From Angiostrongylus vasorum (lineage: Eukaryota; Nematoda; Chromadorea; Rhabditida; Metastrongylidae), in contig JADANN010000222.1 of the NCBI GenBank assembly GCA_018806985.1, forward strand, positions 820,001-884,000: a stretch of DNA of 64,000 nucleotides, in the 5' to 3' direction. Shown here one piece after another: positions 1 through 12,300 of the stretch; position 1 is the stretch's first letter, and the number at the start of each line of letters is the position of its first letter. Both the position numbers and the translations under genes were made by a program. The notes under the pieces were generated by a model, which was given only the letters and a program-made list of their open reading frames with translations, was not told the DNA's origin and made no database searches.

Positions 1-179
1 CAAACTCTCCAGCTAACGCAGTGATGTTTCTGATGCAATGTTCACCACATAGGAATCGATTAGCTATTAAGTAGTAAGTTACAAGAAAGTGCCTAACTAT
101 GATATAAACAGCAAAAACATATTATATCTTTAAAGATTTAGCAAAGTGGTTAAATTGGGCACGAAAACCTCGCCTTTAG

Positions 180-315
180 GAGTAGGAATTGCTGCTGCTG
201 TGATGGCATTCTGGCTTAACATCTACTACATCGTCGTCCTCAGTTGGGCTTTTTGCTACTTATGGAATTCGGTGAGACTCGACGTCAACGTGCCGTGGAG
301 AAGCTGCGATAACGA
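180..315 (+). CDS. SNF transporter exon (TM3)
   Basis: Encodes TM3 ([20 protein letters not shown]) and the start of the second extracellular loop with PWRSCDNE. It starts after CTTTAG at 174-179 (phase 1) and ends at the donor GTAAGA. Confidence 0.9.
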
Positions 316-3300
316 GTAAGAATTTCAAGGCTCCTTTTTCTCCTAATTTCTTTCATTTTTTTCCTTACTTTCTTCTTCTCTTCTTTCTTCCAGCACGGCT
401 TCGTTGTTCCTTTGCTTTTTCTTCCTTTCCTTAATGTTCTTTAATCATTGATTAGCATTCATTAAGCAATAAGAAACATTCAGACTAATCTAAACCCGCT
501 GGCTTTTTGTGAAATGCAATCACCGGAATGTTGAGAAATGAACAAAACTCATAACGTCGGGTGGGCTTCATACCTCGAGATTACCGTTAGCGGCCGGGTG
601 ATTGCTGACAGCACCTAAAAACTAAAAACATGGCTGAGAGAAGGACAAGGAAACCAAGGGCCTCGGTTGGTATGGTGCATAACACGTGAGCTGCCGGTTG
701 GGGGAACCGAGAGTCCCAAGCCCACCCGAAGACCCGAGTTTCGCTCGTATCTCAGCGTTCTTGTGGTTGAATGTCACATAGTACCCTACCATGAAAAAGA
801 CCAGTCAGCAAATAGAAATCAGGACACTAGCTACATCTTTTGTCACTGAGCCGATCTGCTCACCAGCTTTAAACCCACCAAATTTTTTTTCCAATTTCCT
901 CGTTTTCTTTTCATTTCTTTTTGTGTAATGTAAGGTTTTCTACCACATTAATGAAAGAGCTATTGCCATTTATGCAAAGTCTGTTTCTATTAATATCGGT
1001 GTTCTGTATATTGTATTCTTCTGATATTCCTCGCTTTTTCCTTCTGAACGCAGTAGATATGGTTAAACCAAGTGGACTATCGGAGAATTTTTATTATTAT
1101 TATTGATTTTATTGATTGTTATCTTTATTATTGCCTGGAAATAATTTGTAGCTCATAGTGACATGTGATCTTATCACAAATCATAAGCGGATCTCTATTT
1201 TCCTTCCCATGTCGATTATTCATTTTCCTTTCGTCAGTCAACCCTCACTATTCTGCAGGTGGAACACGGCCAAATGCCGATCAGAATATGAAAAAATACC
1301 ATGCGACAGTAACCGAACAATAGCCGATTTTTTCAATGTGAAGGTAAGCAAGTCTGTTCTCATCTCGAAATCTCAGCGAACTATAACACTAGACATCAAT
1401 AGGTACGGTGGTGATAGCTAGGCAATAACCTGACGATGATTTTTTAGATTTTTTCACAAACTATGATAACTTGATCTGAAACTACGGTAAGCGCTTTTTT
1501 TGCTATTTAAAGCAAAGTGGGAAACTGTTGAGTGTCGCTAAATGTTCTGGAAACTTAAATGAAAGGATTTTTTATGGATGGATCGATCTTGGAGCTGCTG
1601 GTTTCATCAGTTTTTTTCGTTCAGGTTTTGACGGCAGATCATCTACTCGAATATAAAAAGCAGTTTTTTGTTGGCTCGAAGGCGAACTTTACCGTATGCA
1701 CCGTTCAAGATCTCAGCGTTCAATCGCCAGTTAAAGAATTTTGGAAGTTAGTCGAAACATTTTTTTGTTCATATATTTATTAGTTTCTTTCTGGTTTTTG
1801 ATGACTTCGTTAACTCTGTGGTTTTTATAGCTAGTGAAACTCGCCTATTAACTCGAATGCTTGTATCGTTTTCCACAATTCACAAAAGAAATGTGCAGGC
1901 CATTTTACAACATCCACAGTGCTCAGAATTTGCTGGTTGAGCAAGATCTCCTTTTCATGGGAGACTCGAAAACCGTGCTACGGCTTTCTAAGTGCCAGCT
2001 AGTTACTGTGTTGTTGCCAGGATGGCAGAATTGATTTGCTCTTCTCTTGGGTTTTTCGTGGATATGTCAAATTCGTTCCCAATTTGAGGTATCCTTGAGA
2101 GAGAATGAGCCCTCTCTGTACGTAACAGTTTGATTGCTACGAACATTCCGTTGCCATGATAAGACAGTAAACCACTGGAGAACGAAGGATGAAATTCAAT
2201 GGTATATTTGGCACGCAAACCTCGATCAGATTGGCTAGTTGTGGAATAAATTACAAAAGCAGTGTCCTATATTAATCTTTTGCACTGTTATACGCTCTCT
2301 TCAATGTTAAGTTTAAATAAACATTAAATACTTTCCGAGCGCATGGCTACCTAGACAGCTCGTCCTGCCTTCGATTCTCGAATTTTACCAGTGTTTTATA
2401 GATATGCCGGTTCTGTTTTCCTATGAAATCCTTAAATTATCATGCCAGCGCTTTTCCAAGTCTTCACCACAATCAGTCTCCGGCGACTGTGGATCGAATA
2501 GAGGTTAAGCGGCTTATGATTCGGTTCCATCCAAGAGTGGCGGCGGCTTTTAGCATTGATTAATTAACTGGTACTTCACGTAGCAATTCCCAAGACCGGC
2601 TTTCTGTTAACATCGGCATTGATTGACAATTCGATGTTTTTCTTCAATAAGCAGACACGACGTTGTTACTGTAGAATTTATTGGGATACAGTAGCCGACG
2701 TTTCGGAGGTTTCGTCTTCTTCAGAGCCTGGAAAGGTCAAATTGAGATGCGATCTACTCAGCCAAACGCTTTCATAACCCTAGCAGATAAAACTCAAGAA
2801 ATAAATTTGTATTGGCATAAGAAACAGCTTCATTTAAACACCTACCGTTCATAAACGTTTACAAATCGCATCTCAATTTGACCTTTCCAGGCTCTGAAGA
2901 AGGCGAAACCGCCGAAAACGTCAGCTATTGTATCCTAACAAATTCTGTAATAACAACCTCGTGTCTGCTTATTGGAGAAAAAACTTCGGATTAAAACTGT
3001 TAGTTGAGATTCAACGGAAAATCTCTCTCATTCTAGGTGACCCTACTGTTTGATGAACCACTTTTTATTGAGCGGATACCTTGCTAATATATCACAACAG
3101 AACGTGATGGATAAAAAAGAAATGCTACTATTCTAGTTCAGAAGAGTTGAAAAAATAGCTATTTGAAGTGTACTTGCTGCTAGGTTCGAAATGTAGTAAT
3201 AAAAAAGACTTGAGATAAGATGTTTTCCTTTCTGGTTCTGATAAGTGCTATATGTTTTCAGCTACAAGGTTCTTGGAATCTCGGATGGTATCGAACATCC

Positions 3301-6300
3301 GGGAGGTCTTCGTTATGATCTCGCTTTCTATTTGCTGATTGCCTGGGTTGTTTGTTACTTGTGCATTTTCAAAGGAGTCCGATGGACCGGAAAGGTGCGT
3401 CATTACATTTAAATATTTGCATTTCATGCACTTGTAATTGATTTCTGGCTCCTTTCTATGAGAAAAGAGTTAAAAAATAACCTGGGCCTACCATGCTCTC
3501 CATTCCTCCAGTAGTCGGCGATTTGGTACCAGACTTATCTGAGATGCCGGTTGGAAAACGAAAGTCATTGTATAAGCGAAATATGCACTCGACCATCTCT
3601 ACAATATGTGAAGAAGTGTGTGGCGCATCCTCGGGGATTGATCAGCACGGAATGCTTAATATTTCATCCTTTTGAAAAGTGACCTTTCGGGAAGTTGAAG
3701 TCATACGTATGATGATCTCGTCATAGAAAACGGTTCTAGAGCAATTCTTTTGCTTTGTCTCTTTTCTACAACAGTAGTCACCTCCGTTTCAAGCAAGTCC
3801 TTTGTTCTTTTTGCTCGTTTTGTTTCCCTTTTTTGTTCATACTACACATTTAAAGACAGGAAAAGCCTTTCGACATACGCAGTAATCTGTGCTACTGTAT
3901 TGTTAGCAGATAAATTCCACGGTTCATTGTTGTTTCGTGATTTTTTAGCCCACTGTGAAATTGTTTAAGACATTCTAGATCGTCTATCTGACCGCTTCGT
4001 TTCCTTACATTATGCTGTTCTTCCTGCTTGTACGCGGTCTGACTCTACCAGGTGCTGCACTCGGATTAGAATTCTATCTAAAGCCTAACTTTGCAAAGCT
4101 GCTTGAATCAAAGGTGAATCTCTCTGATTGTGAAAGTTAAATGCGGTTTCTTCTTTCGATTTTCGAAAGTTTCTATCAAAAACAAGTTTCATATAATGCC
4201 AGTAATCATCAAATGAACTTTCAAGCTCTGGAAAATTTCCTTCACAAATTTTCGTACCTACCTTGTTTACTTCTACTCTCCACCCACAGTGGAATGCTGA
4301 ATGATTGAAGGAGAATGCTGTCTGAGACTAAAAGAAATTCAGTTTTATAAATATTATCTGGTTATTAGGGAAACAAATAATTCTTCTCAACATGATGATT
4401 TTTAGGTATGGGTAGACGCAGTCACGCAAGTGTTTTTCTCATACGGTTTGGGTCTTGGAGCTCTTGTCGCTTTGGGAAGCTACAATAAATATCACAACAA
4501 TGTTTACAAGTAAGGGAATCTCACCACCGATCCTCAAAAATTCCTCGTGGTAAAAAAATGTTAGTAATCTCTGGTAGTTAACGCTCGTAAATAGCACGTT
4601 TCCTTACTATGCAGTCTCTTTAAAGTTTGATTCTTTGGGTAGACAATACTTCGAAAGTAAGAAGTAATATTTCTATTTTTTTATTATTAGAAAAAGGCAA
4701 GTCTTTGGCTTCTTGCACTAGCTAGGCTAGGTGTACTAATTACTAATTAGTAATTAATATTACCAATCTCGACTGGTTAGAAGATATGTTAATGGTTTAG
4801 ATAAAAAGTAAATGAGCTTTTCAAGGCAAGCTTTGACCGTTTGCTTCGTCAATAGCGGAACGAGTGTGTTTGCCGGTTTTGTGATATTCTCCTTCATCGG
4901 ATTCATGGCCACGCAACAGGAAAAGAGTGTAGCTGAGGTGACAAAATGTATTTATAAAAAGTTTTTTCTTCCCACATATTTCGTTCATATGAAGTCCCGG
5001 GTCGGTGGAACTTCACCTCTGTGTTGCGACGGTTTGTTAATAACTTCCTTACCCTCGTTTCTGTCTTCACATGTTTACATGAGCTTTGCAATCGTTACAT
5101 AAAAAGAGACTAAAACCTTGAAGTCGACTCGACTAAACCTCGTAAATGGGATACACACTAGAAGCAGCTTGGAAATGTCATAAATAAGCTCCATGTCTGG
5201 TTTGAAAAAAACTGTGCAGCACTCGATTGCAATAGGATTGTTCCCGAATATCTAACAAGCTTCTAAAAATCCACATCAGTGCTAGTCAGGCTTCTTGCAT
5301 GCTTCCAGTCGTGACAAGAGAAGGTCCATAACCAAGGAAAACCAGCAGGCTGTGTTTTTGTGTAGAAATGAGAATCAATGAGTCTACGGTAGACAACGCG
5401 GAATCGACAATGTATTTGCCGCCTACGCGCTTTGTTTTCGAGTTATCCTGTCGTCAGAACTGGTAGAACGTTGAACGAGAGTCGATGATGCAGAGCAGGA
5501 ATCACCGGATGACTTTTCACTATATTAAGATTGGTTAAAAATAGTCTTTTTGTTGTGGTGCAAATTTATAGCCAACTTCATTGCACTGCGACGACGAGGA
5601 CGCGAGTTTAGCCTAGTGGTTAGAGCCGCCCTGCAATAAATATCGGATCGATCCGGCGCCCCTGGATCACCAAGCCCTCCGTCCCTCCGAGGTCGGAAAA
5701 TTGGTGGCAGAGCTGTCTGGGAGGATAAAAGCATTGACTTGATACATCAATGGGCCACCGCGGTTCATTCATTGTATAGGTCAGATATGCATTGAATCAC
5801 CTCTAACGATGCTTAATGAAATCGAATAAATGGCGTATCCCTCAGCAATTGGTCAACGCCAAGAACGTTATCCTTTTTTCTTACGACGAAATCAACATCA
5901 ACCGTTGATGAGTCTAAGAAAAAAAGAAGGAATGTTACACAAATTATTGGAAGCTGCTCTACAGGGTGTAGTGAAATAACAAGAAAATAAAGGTAGATCT
6001 GTAGCAGCTGCACCATTTTGCTTAACTCATGCGGTTTAATCTTTCGATCATTAAGCATTATCTAGGAGATCTTGACTGAATTCATAAACACGTGCCAGTA
6101 GATCTCCCATCATAGGGATTTGAACTAAAAATGATCAGAAGAGTGCGATCGGATTGGAGGAGTTAACGATTAGCAGGTTATGCATCCATTCTTCGATTCT
6201 ATTGCTCCTCCTTTTTCAACACACCATTTGAGAACTAGGGTGGTAGGTAGAAGTATCACCTGTATAAGCTACCGTCACGTTGACCGTCGAGTGATTCAAG

Positions 6301-9300
6301 AGGACGCCAGTAAACCATCCATTCCTCCTCTCCGCTAACAAAAGTAGTTTGGTTAATTTTGCTCGTATTAGGGACTTATTGAATGTCTTGTCGTCTTTCT
6401 AGGGTTTTCGTGAAAAACTCTAATCACTGGGTTGGTGATCTTCCTGCTGCGCGTTTGACATCCCGAGGAATCCAGTCACCTACGGTTTCTGTCCATCGAT
6501 TGTCGTTCATACGCACTGCGTGTTCTGTCCACTCTATCTTCGGCATTTTGGCATATAGAACGCCGTCATTCATTTGTAGGCCGGAGCCTCGGATCCCTTT
6601 CCTTACTTGAATCATATACGAGACTAGGATCGTGCTTTTGACTGCTCGATCAATAATATTGAGTAACCTTTTATCCTTCTTAAGTAGCGACCTGGTTTCT
6701 GACGTACACGTTAGGGCAGGAAGAATCGTACAGTCGAAAAAGGTGTGCACGGGATCGGGTGTTCTTTAACCTTTTTATTTCATCCTCCATGCTGCTGAAA
6801 ACTCCACAAGCCGGTCGATTTCTACAGCTTAACGCTTGAGCTAAGTCATTTATCATGTTGATTCCCAACCTAAGTGGACGTAGCTTGAGCATTCGGAGAT
6901 ATTCGTGCCGTTCAGAATGAATGGGGCATATGAAACCAATGCGTTCCTCATGAACATCGTTTTTGCGAGATTTAGATGAACACCACTCTTTCCAATGGCT
7001 TTATCAAAGTCGGCAAGCATTCGTTCCGCTAAGTCAGTGTTTGATCTTATAAGAACGGTGTCATTAGCAAAGCGAAGATGGTGTAATTGCTGACCATCGA
7101 TTTCCACTCCCATGTTGTCCCATTCCAATGTTCACGTGACTTTCCCGAGAGTGACCGCAAATAATTTTTGCGAGATGGAATCGCCTTGCCTAACTTCTTT
7201 TTGGCGTCAATGTTAAAATCGTCGTAGTATGGTGATATTTTGGCTGTGAAGTTTCTATATAGCTCACGAATAGTATCTACATGCTCACTAGGGAAGCCCT
7301 AATTGTCCAGGGTTTCCATGCTTGCTTCCATCTCAGCTGACTCGAAAGTATTCCCTAATTGGTGAAAGTGAGACAGAGCGGTCTCTTGTACTCTCGCAAT
7401 ACCTCATTGAGTTCCCAGGATCGACTTTCTATTAACCTCGGCATTGGAATATGAATGCGTCGTTTTCTTGTTCAGCAATCGCGAGGTTGTTAAACAGCAT
7501 ACATTTACTTCCATACAAAAAACACAATACAATACAACAGTAGCTGACGTTTCGGCAGTATCGCCTTCTTCAGAGCCTGGAAGGGTATACTGACATACAA
7601 TTTACTAGGCCAAACGCTTCAATGACACTTACAAAAAGACGAAAAACTCTATGGTAATTACATGGTCAACAGCTTCTCGAAAAAAACTCACCGCTTTTTT
7701 TACGTGCCTTCCCATGAGGAAGATTAGAACAGCTGATTATGGTCGCATAAGGTTGATGACTGCACCATCCCACATCAGAAATTGATGCGAACATACGGGG
7801 TCAGGTCGCGTATGACCTCTGGGCATTCATCCCTGCTATTCATTGTAGGGGTTTTTGGCATTTATCCAAAAAAGCCTCAAGAAGTTTTCGCGCTGGTGTT
7901 CTAGTCTCCTGCGCAAGGATATTGACTTTTACTTCAAAATCGTCCCCGCTGTGCTTTTTGTATCCTATGCGTGCCTAGTGGGGTACTTTGTCTTAGTTTT
8001 CGTTTGCCATCTAGGTGTTCTTTTATACGGATACACAAAGGCCTGCCCGTTTCGCCAATATATTCATCTCCGCAATTATTACACGAGATCAGGTATATCG
8101 TACCTGAACTCATGCAATCACCGTCCCTGCCGTAAGGGCAGATTACGCAATTTGTTGTTTCGCATAGACGGTCATACAGGCGGTTACGAACTAACTGACG
8201 ACGTAGAGTAGCCGGTGGTATTTCAACTATCGCTACCGATTCCTCTAGACCTGCCCTTCTTAAGCATCGTTTAATCGCTACGCTTACTTCATCGCTAATA
8301 AAGGGCAGCATAAACGGGACTTTCTTTTTTTGGCCAAGTGTTTCGCTTGGGCGCATCGCTCTCCTTCTAAACTTATCTCGTGGGGTTACTATTTCGTAGC
8401 CATTGGAGATGGCTATTTGCCGAGCCAAGTCGCGCGATTCTTCCTTTAGTTCCCCGGTTGTGCACACAGAGGTGGCTGTTCGAAACATGTTTCTCACAAG
8501 CGCCCTCTTTGTGTGTGAAGGGTGGGAAGAAAGGAAGTGAACGAGAGATGTTCTTGTTACTTGGCTTTCGGTACCACTTTGTCAGGTAACCGCTACTTGA
8601 TAGGCTTATCTGGACGTTTAAAAACGGAAGCCAGTCTTTTCTCGGTTTCTCCCGGGTGAACTTAATGTACTCAGACTGCTCGTTCAATAATTCAAAGCAT
8701 TTGTCCATCTCCTCCTGCGTAGAGAAGATGACAAAACAGTCATCTACATATCTCATCTCCTTTCCCAAAGACGTTTTTTTAGACAGCAGGACCCTAACGA
8801 TGGAGTTGACATAAAATTCCGCATGTTTTCGGACGGCGTTCTCAAGACCCTTAATCACTACCGCGATAGAAAGTTTATCTCTAACCTTACAGCCGCACAA
8901 AAAATGTGGCATGCGAGAAATTAGAGAATTAATAAACTCAAAAAGAATAAGATTGTCTGTTAGTGATAAGGGGGGAGAGTTCGTAGTTATTCCTCGCCAG
9001 CTGGATGTTGAGATAACAGAGGAACATCTTAGTGATGCTACCCTCTATCGCCCATCCTCTGAAAAGGAATACAAAAGTCAATACCGAAAGCTAAACAATC
9101 AATGGGTCAGTGTGGCAAAGGCTGCAGGTTTAAAACCATCGGTTATTTCGCACTTTAAAATCGATACACCAACATGTCCCGTCCTATACCTACTTATTAA
9201 AACACATAAGTTGGTATCACCTGATGATCTTGCGTCAACCAATCCGTCATCATTTAAGGTTAGACCCATCATCAGCTGCGTAGACGGGCCAACGGATAGA

Positions 9301-12300
9301 ATAACCTGGTTTTTAAGCCTAATACTTACCCAGTTGCTTAACCATATTCCAGCTCACCTCACAAACACCCAAATGTTCCTAGAACGTCTACGTAACGCGT
9401 CTCCTAATAACGCGTACGTGATGGAGTCCTTCGACGTTACTGCGTTGTACACCAACGTATCGAATGACTCCGCAATGCAAGCCATCTTCGAACTTCTTGT
9501 TAAACATGAAGGAAGAATAAATATGCATGGCTTGTCCATTCAGCAGCTAATGGCTCTCCCTAAAGGAGTGCCTAAACTGCTCGATTTTCAGATGGTCTGG
9601 GAAATATTTCGCGCAAATAAGGGGGTTGGCTATGGGACAGCGACTGCCACCAAGCCTTGCCATTGTATTCATGTCTAAGATAGAAGCTCCTGCTCTCGAT
9701 CTCCGGCTACTACTCTACTGCAGATATGTAGATGACTGTTTTGTCATCTTCTTTACGCAGGAGGAGATGGACAAATGCTTTGAATTATTGAACGAGCAGT
9801 CTGAGTACATTAAGTTCACCCGGGAGAAACCGAGAAAAGACTGGCTTCCGTTTTTAAACGTCCAGATAAGCCTATCAAGTAGCGGTTACCTGACAAAGTG
9901 GTACCGAAAGCCAAGTAACAAGAACATCCTCGTTCACTTCCTTTCTTCCCACCCTTCACACACAAAGAGGGCGCTTGTGAGAAACATGTTTCGAACAGCC
10001 ACCTCTGTGTGCACAACCGGGGGAACTAAAGGAAGAATCGCGCGACTTGGCTCGGCAAATAGCCATCTCCAATGGCTACGAAATAGTAACCCCACGAGAT
10101 AAGTTTAGAAGGAGAGCGATGCGCCCAAGCGAAACACTTGGCCAAAAAAAAGAAAGTCCCGTTTATGCTGCCCTTTATTAGCGATGAAGTAAGCGTAGCG
10201 ATTAAACGATGCTTAAGAAGGGCAGGTCTAGAGGAATCGGTAGCGATAGTTGAAATACCACCGGCTACTCTACGTCGTCAGTTAGTTCGTAACCGCCTGT
10301 ATGACCGTCTATGCGAAACAACAAATTGCGTAATCTGCCCTTACGGCAGGGGACGGTGATTGCATGAGTTCAGGTACGATATACCTGATCTCGTGTAATA
10401 ATTGCGGAGATGAATATATTGGCGAAACGGGCAGGCCTTTGTGTATCCGTATAAAAAGAACACCTAGATGGCAAACGAAAACTAAGACAAAGTACCCCAC
10501 TAGGCACGCATAGGATACAAAAGCACAGCGGGGACGATTTTGAAGTAAAAGTCAATATCCTTGCGCAGGAGACTAGAACACCAGCGCGAAAACTTCTTGA
10601 GGCTTTTTGGATAAATGCCAAAAAACCCTACAATGAATAGCAGGGGATGAATGCCCAGAGGTCATACGCGACCTGACCCCCGTATGTTCGCATCAATTTC
10701 TGATGTGGGATGGTGCAGTCATCAACCTTATGCGACCATAATCAGCTGTTCTAATCTTCCTCATGGGAAGGCACGTAAAAAAGCGGTGAGTTTTTTTCGA
10801 GAAGCTGTTGACCATGTAATTACCATAGAGTTTTTCGTCTTTTTGTAAGTGTCATTGAAGCGTTTGGCCTAGTAAATTGTATGTCAGTATACCCTTCCAG
10901 GCTCTGAAGAAGGCGATACTGCCGAAACGTCAGCTACTGTTGTATTGTATTGTGTTTTTGTATGGAAGTAAATGTATGCTGTTTAACGACCTCATTGAGT
11001 CTTGTTATTCTGTGGATGTGATTCACCGTAATGAATACTTTTCGAAATCCTGCTTGCTCACATTGTTATCCTCTTTTCAATGTTCCGTCAGTCCTTTTTA
11101 GAATGACTCAAGTGAAGAGTCTACGGAAGAAAGGCACCATACAAATTATGCAATAGTTGCCGATATCGAGGAGATCACCCATATTGAACAATAACACAGT
11201 CTTACTGATTTTTCAATGAATGAGAACTTGAATTTTTTAGATAAGTAAATAAACTGAACTGCATTCTAGCAAGCATCGTTTGAAAAGCCGAGCGAGTGTG
11301 CTAATGAGCAGTTCATCAGGTATTTAAGTCTTCTGCTTTCCGGAGCAGATGTCGCCCGCTTCTTCACGAACGAAATAGGCTGCCGGATTTCGGAAAGGAG
11401 AACCGGTGGCACGACATATCCTTCGTCCTTTATTTCATGCGAAGGGGACAGGACGTGGGTATTGAGGGGAATCTGAGCACTAATCGTGAATAATTTTCTG
11501 TGTTGCCTTTATGGAAGCTGCAGCTGTTCCGTCTGGACGTCGTAGTTCAACCACCTTGGTTTTGTAACTGACGGAGCTTCGGTTGGCTTTGCGAATGCTC
11601 TTCCCACCACCCTCCTTTGCTGCTTATCCCTTTTTAAGGTAACTTCTCATCGCGTGCATTGTTTTCCCAGTTCGGACGTGAGCTGCCGGTCGCCTGTGGC
11701 TCGTGCATGGCGTATCAGCTCGAGCGTTTGTGCGGGCAGACGCCATTTGTGACTTTCGCACGCTCAGCTTTCATTGCGCTAACGTGAAGATGTTGAATGA
11801 GGCGGTCGCATTCGTCGTCGCTGTTGCCAATAACGGCATTTTACCAATGCAGCTTAGTGAACTGAATAATTCTCAGTTTATGGTAGATTTGGGACTTTAT
11901 TTTTTTGATCTGAAGAGCTTCCTCACCTGATAACGAGTAGAATTTCGGATCAATACCGAGAGTGGTTGGACGAAACCTTTCATTTACTATAATGTAGTCT
12001 ATTTCGTTATGGTACTCCTCATAGAAAGACTCCCGCTTCCAGCCTTCACTACTGTATTGTTATTTTCGGCGGAGCAGTTCTTCCGCGGTGTCATAGACGG
12101 AGTTGAAAGGAAGGGTCTTATCTTCAAAGCCAGTTCAATGACGTCATACGTTATCCCCCTGCATAATCAAGTCCCCCATCGAGAACTCAGATGCAAGTGA
12201 GCATGCATTAAGGGCGCAGATCTTCACTTTAATCCTTTGTGATTTTAGTCAGCCTATGTTGGGCCTGTGGTTTAGCCTCTTCTCGTACTCGTCCTACCCA

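Larger units (their letters stand above)
2579..2988. mobile_element. Short PLE-derived inverted-repeat element (410 bp)
   Basis: Left arm begins CGTAGCAATTCCCAAGAC; both arms carry the pattern AAGCAGACACGA...TTATTG around a hammerhead-like motif (minus 2694-2728, plus 2890-2925). The arms are about 110 bp inverted copies around a short unique centre. In a transporter intron. No clear target duplication. Confidence 0.8.
7412..10988. mobile_element. PLE-1: head-to-head dimer of a Penelope-like retroelement
   Basis: Flanked by the 11-bp repeat ACCTCATTGAG (7401-7411 and 10989-10999), inside RTE-1. The left arm (about 7412-8752) is on the minus strand and holds the RT end ([10 protein letters not shown]), the Cys-rich linker ([12 protein letters not shown]) and the GIY-YIG endonuclease ([18 protein letters not shown]). 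The right arm (about 8753-10988) is on the plus strand, with [13 protein letters not shown] motif A ([18 protein letters not shown]), motif B and YVDD, then the same endonuclease. The arms are near-identical inverted copies from YVDD to the ends. Frameshifts near 9610, 10100 and 10350 break the right arm. Hammerhead-like motifs lie near both ends (7543-7577 and 10900-10934). The GIY-YIG plus this RT identify an endonuclease-bearing PLE, possibly the nematode Nematis group. Confidence 0.9.
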
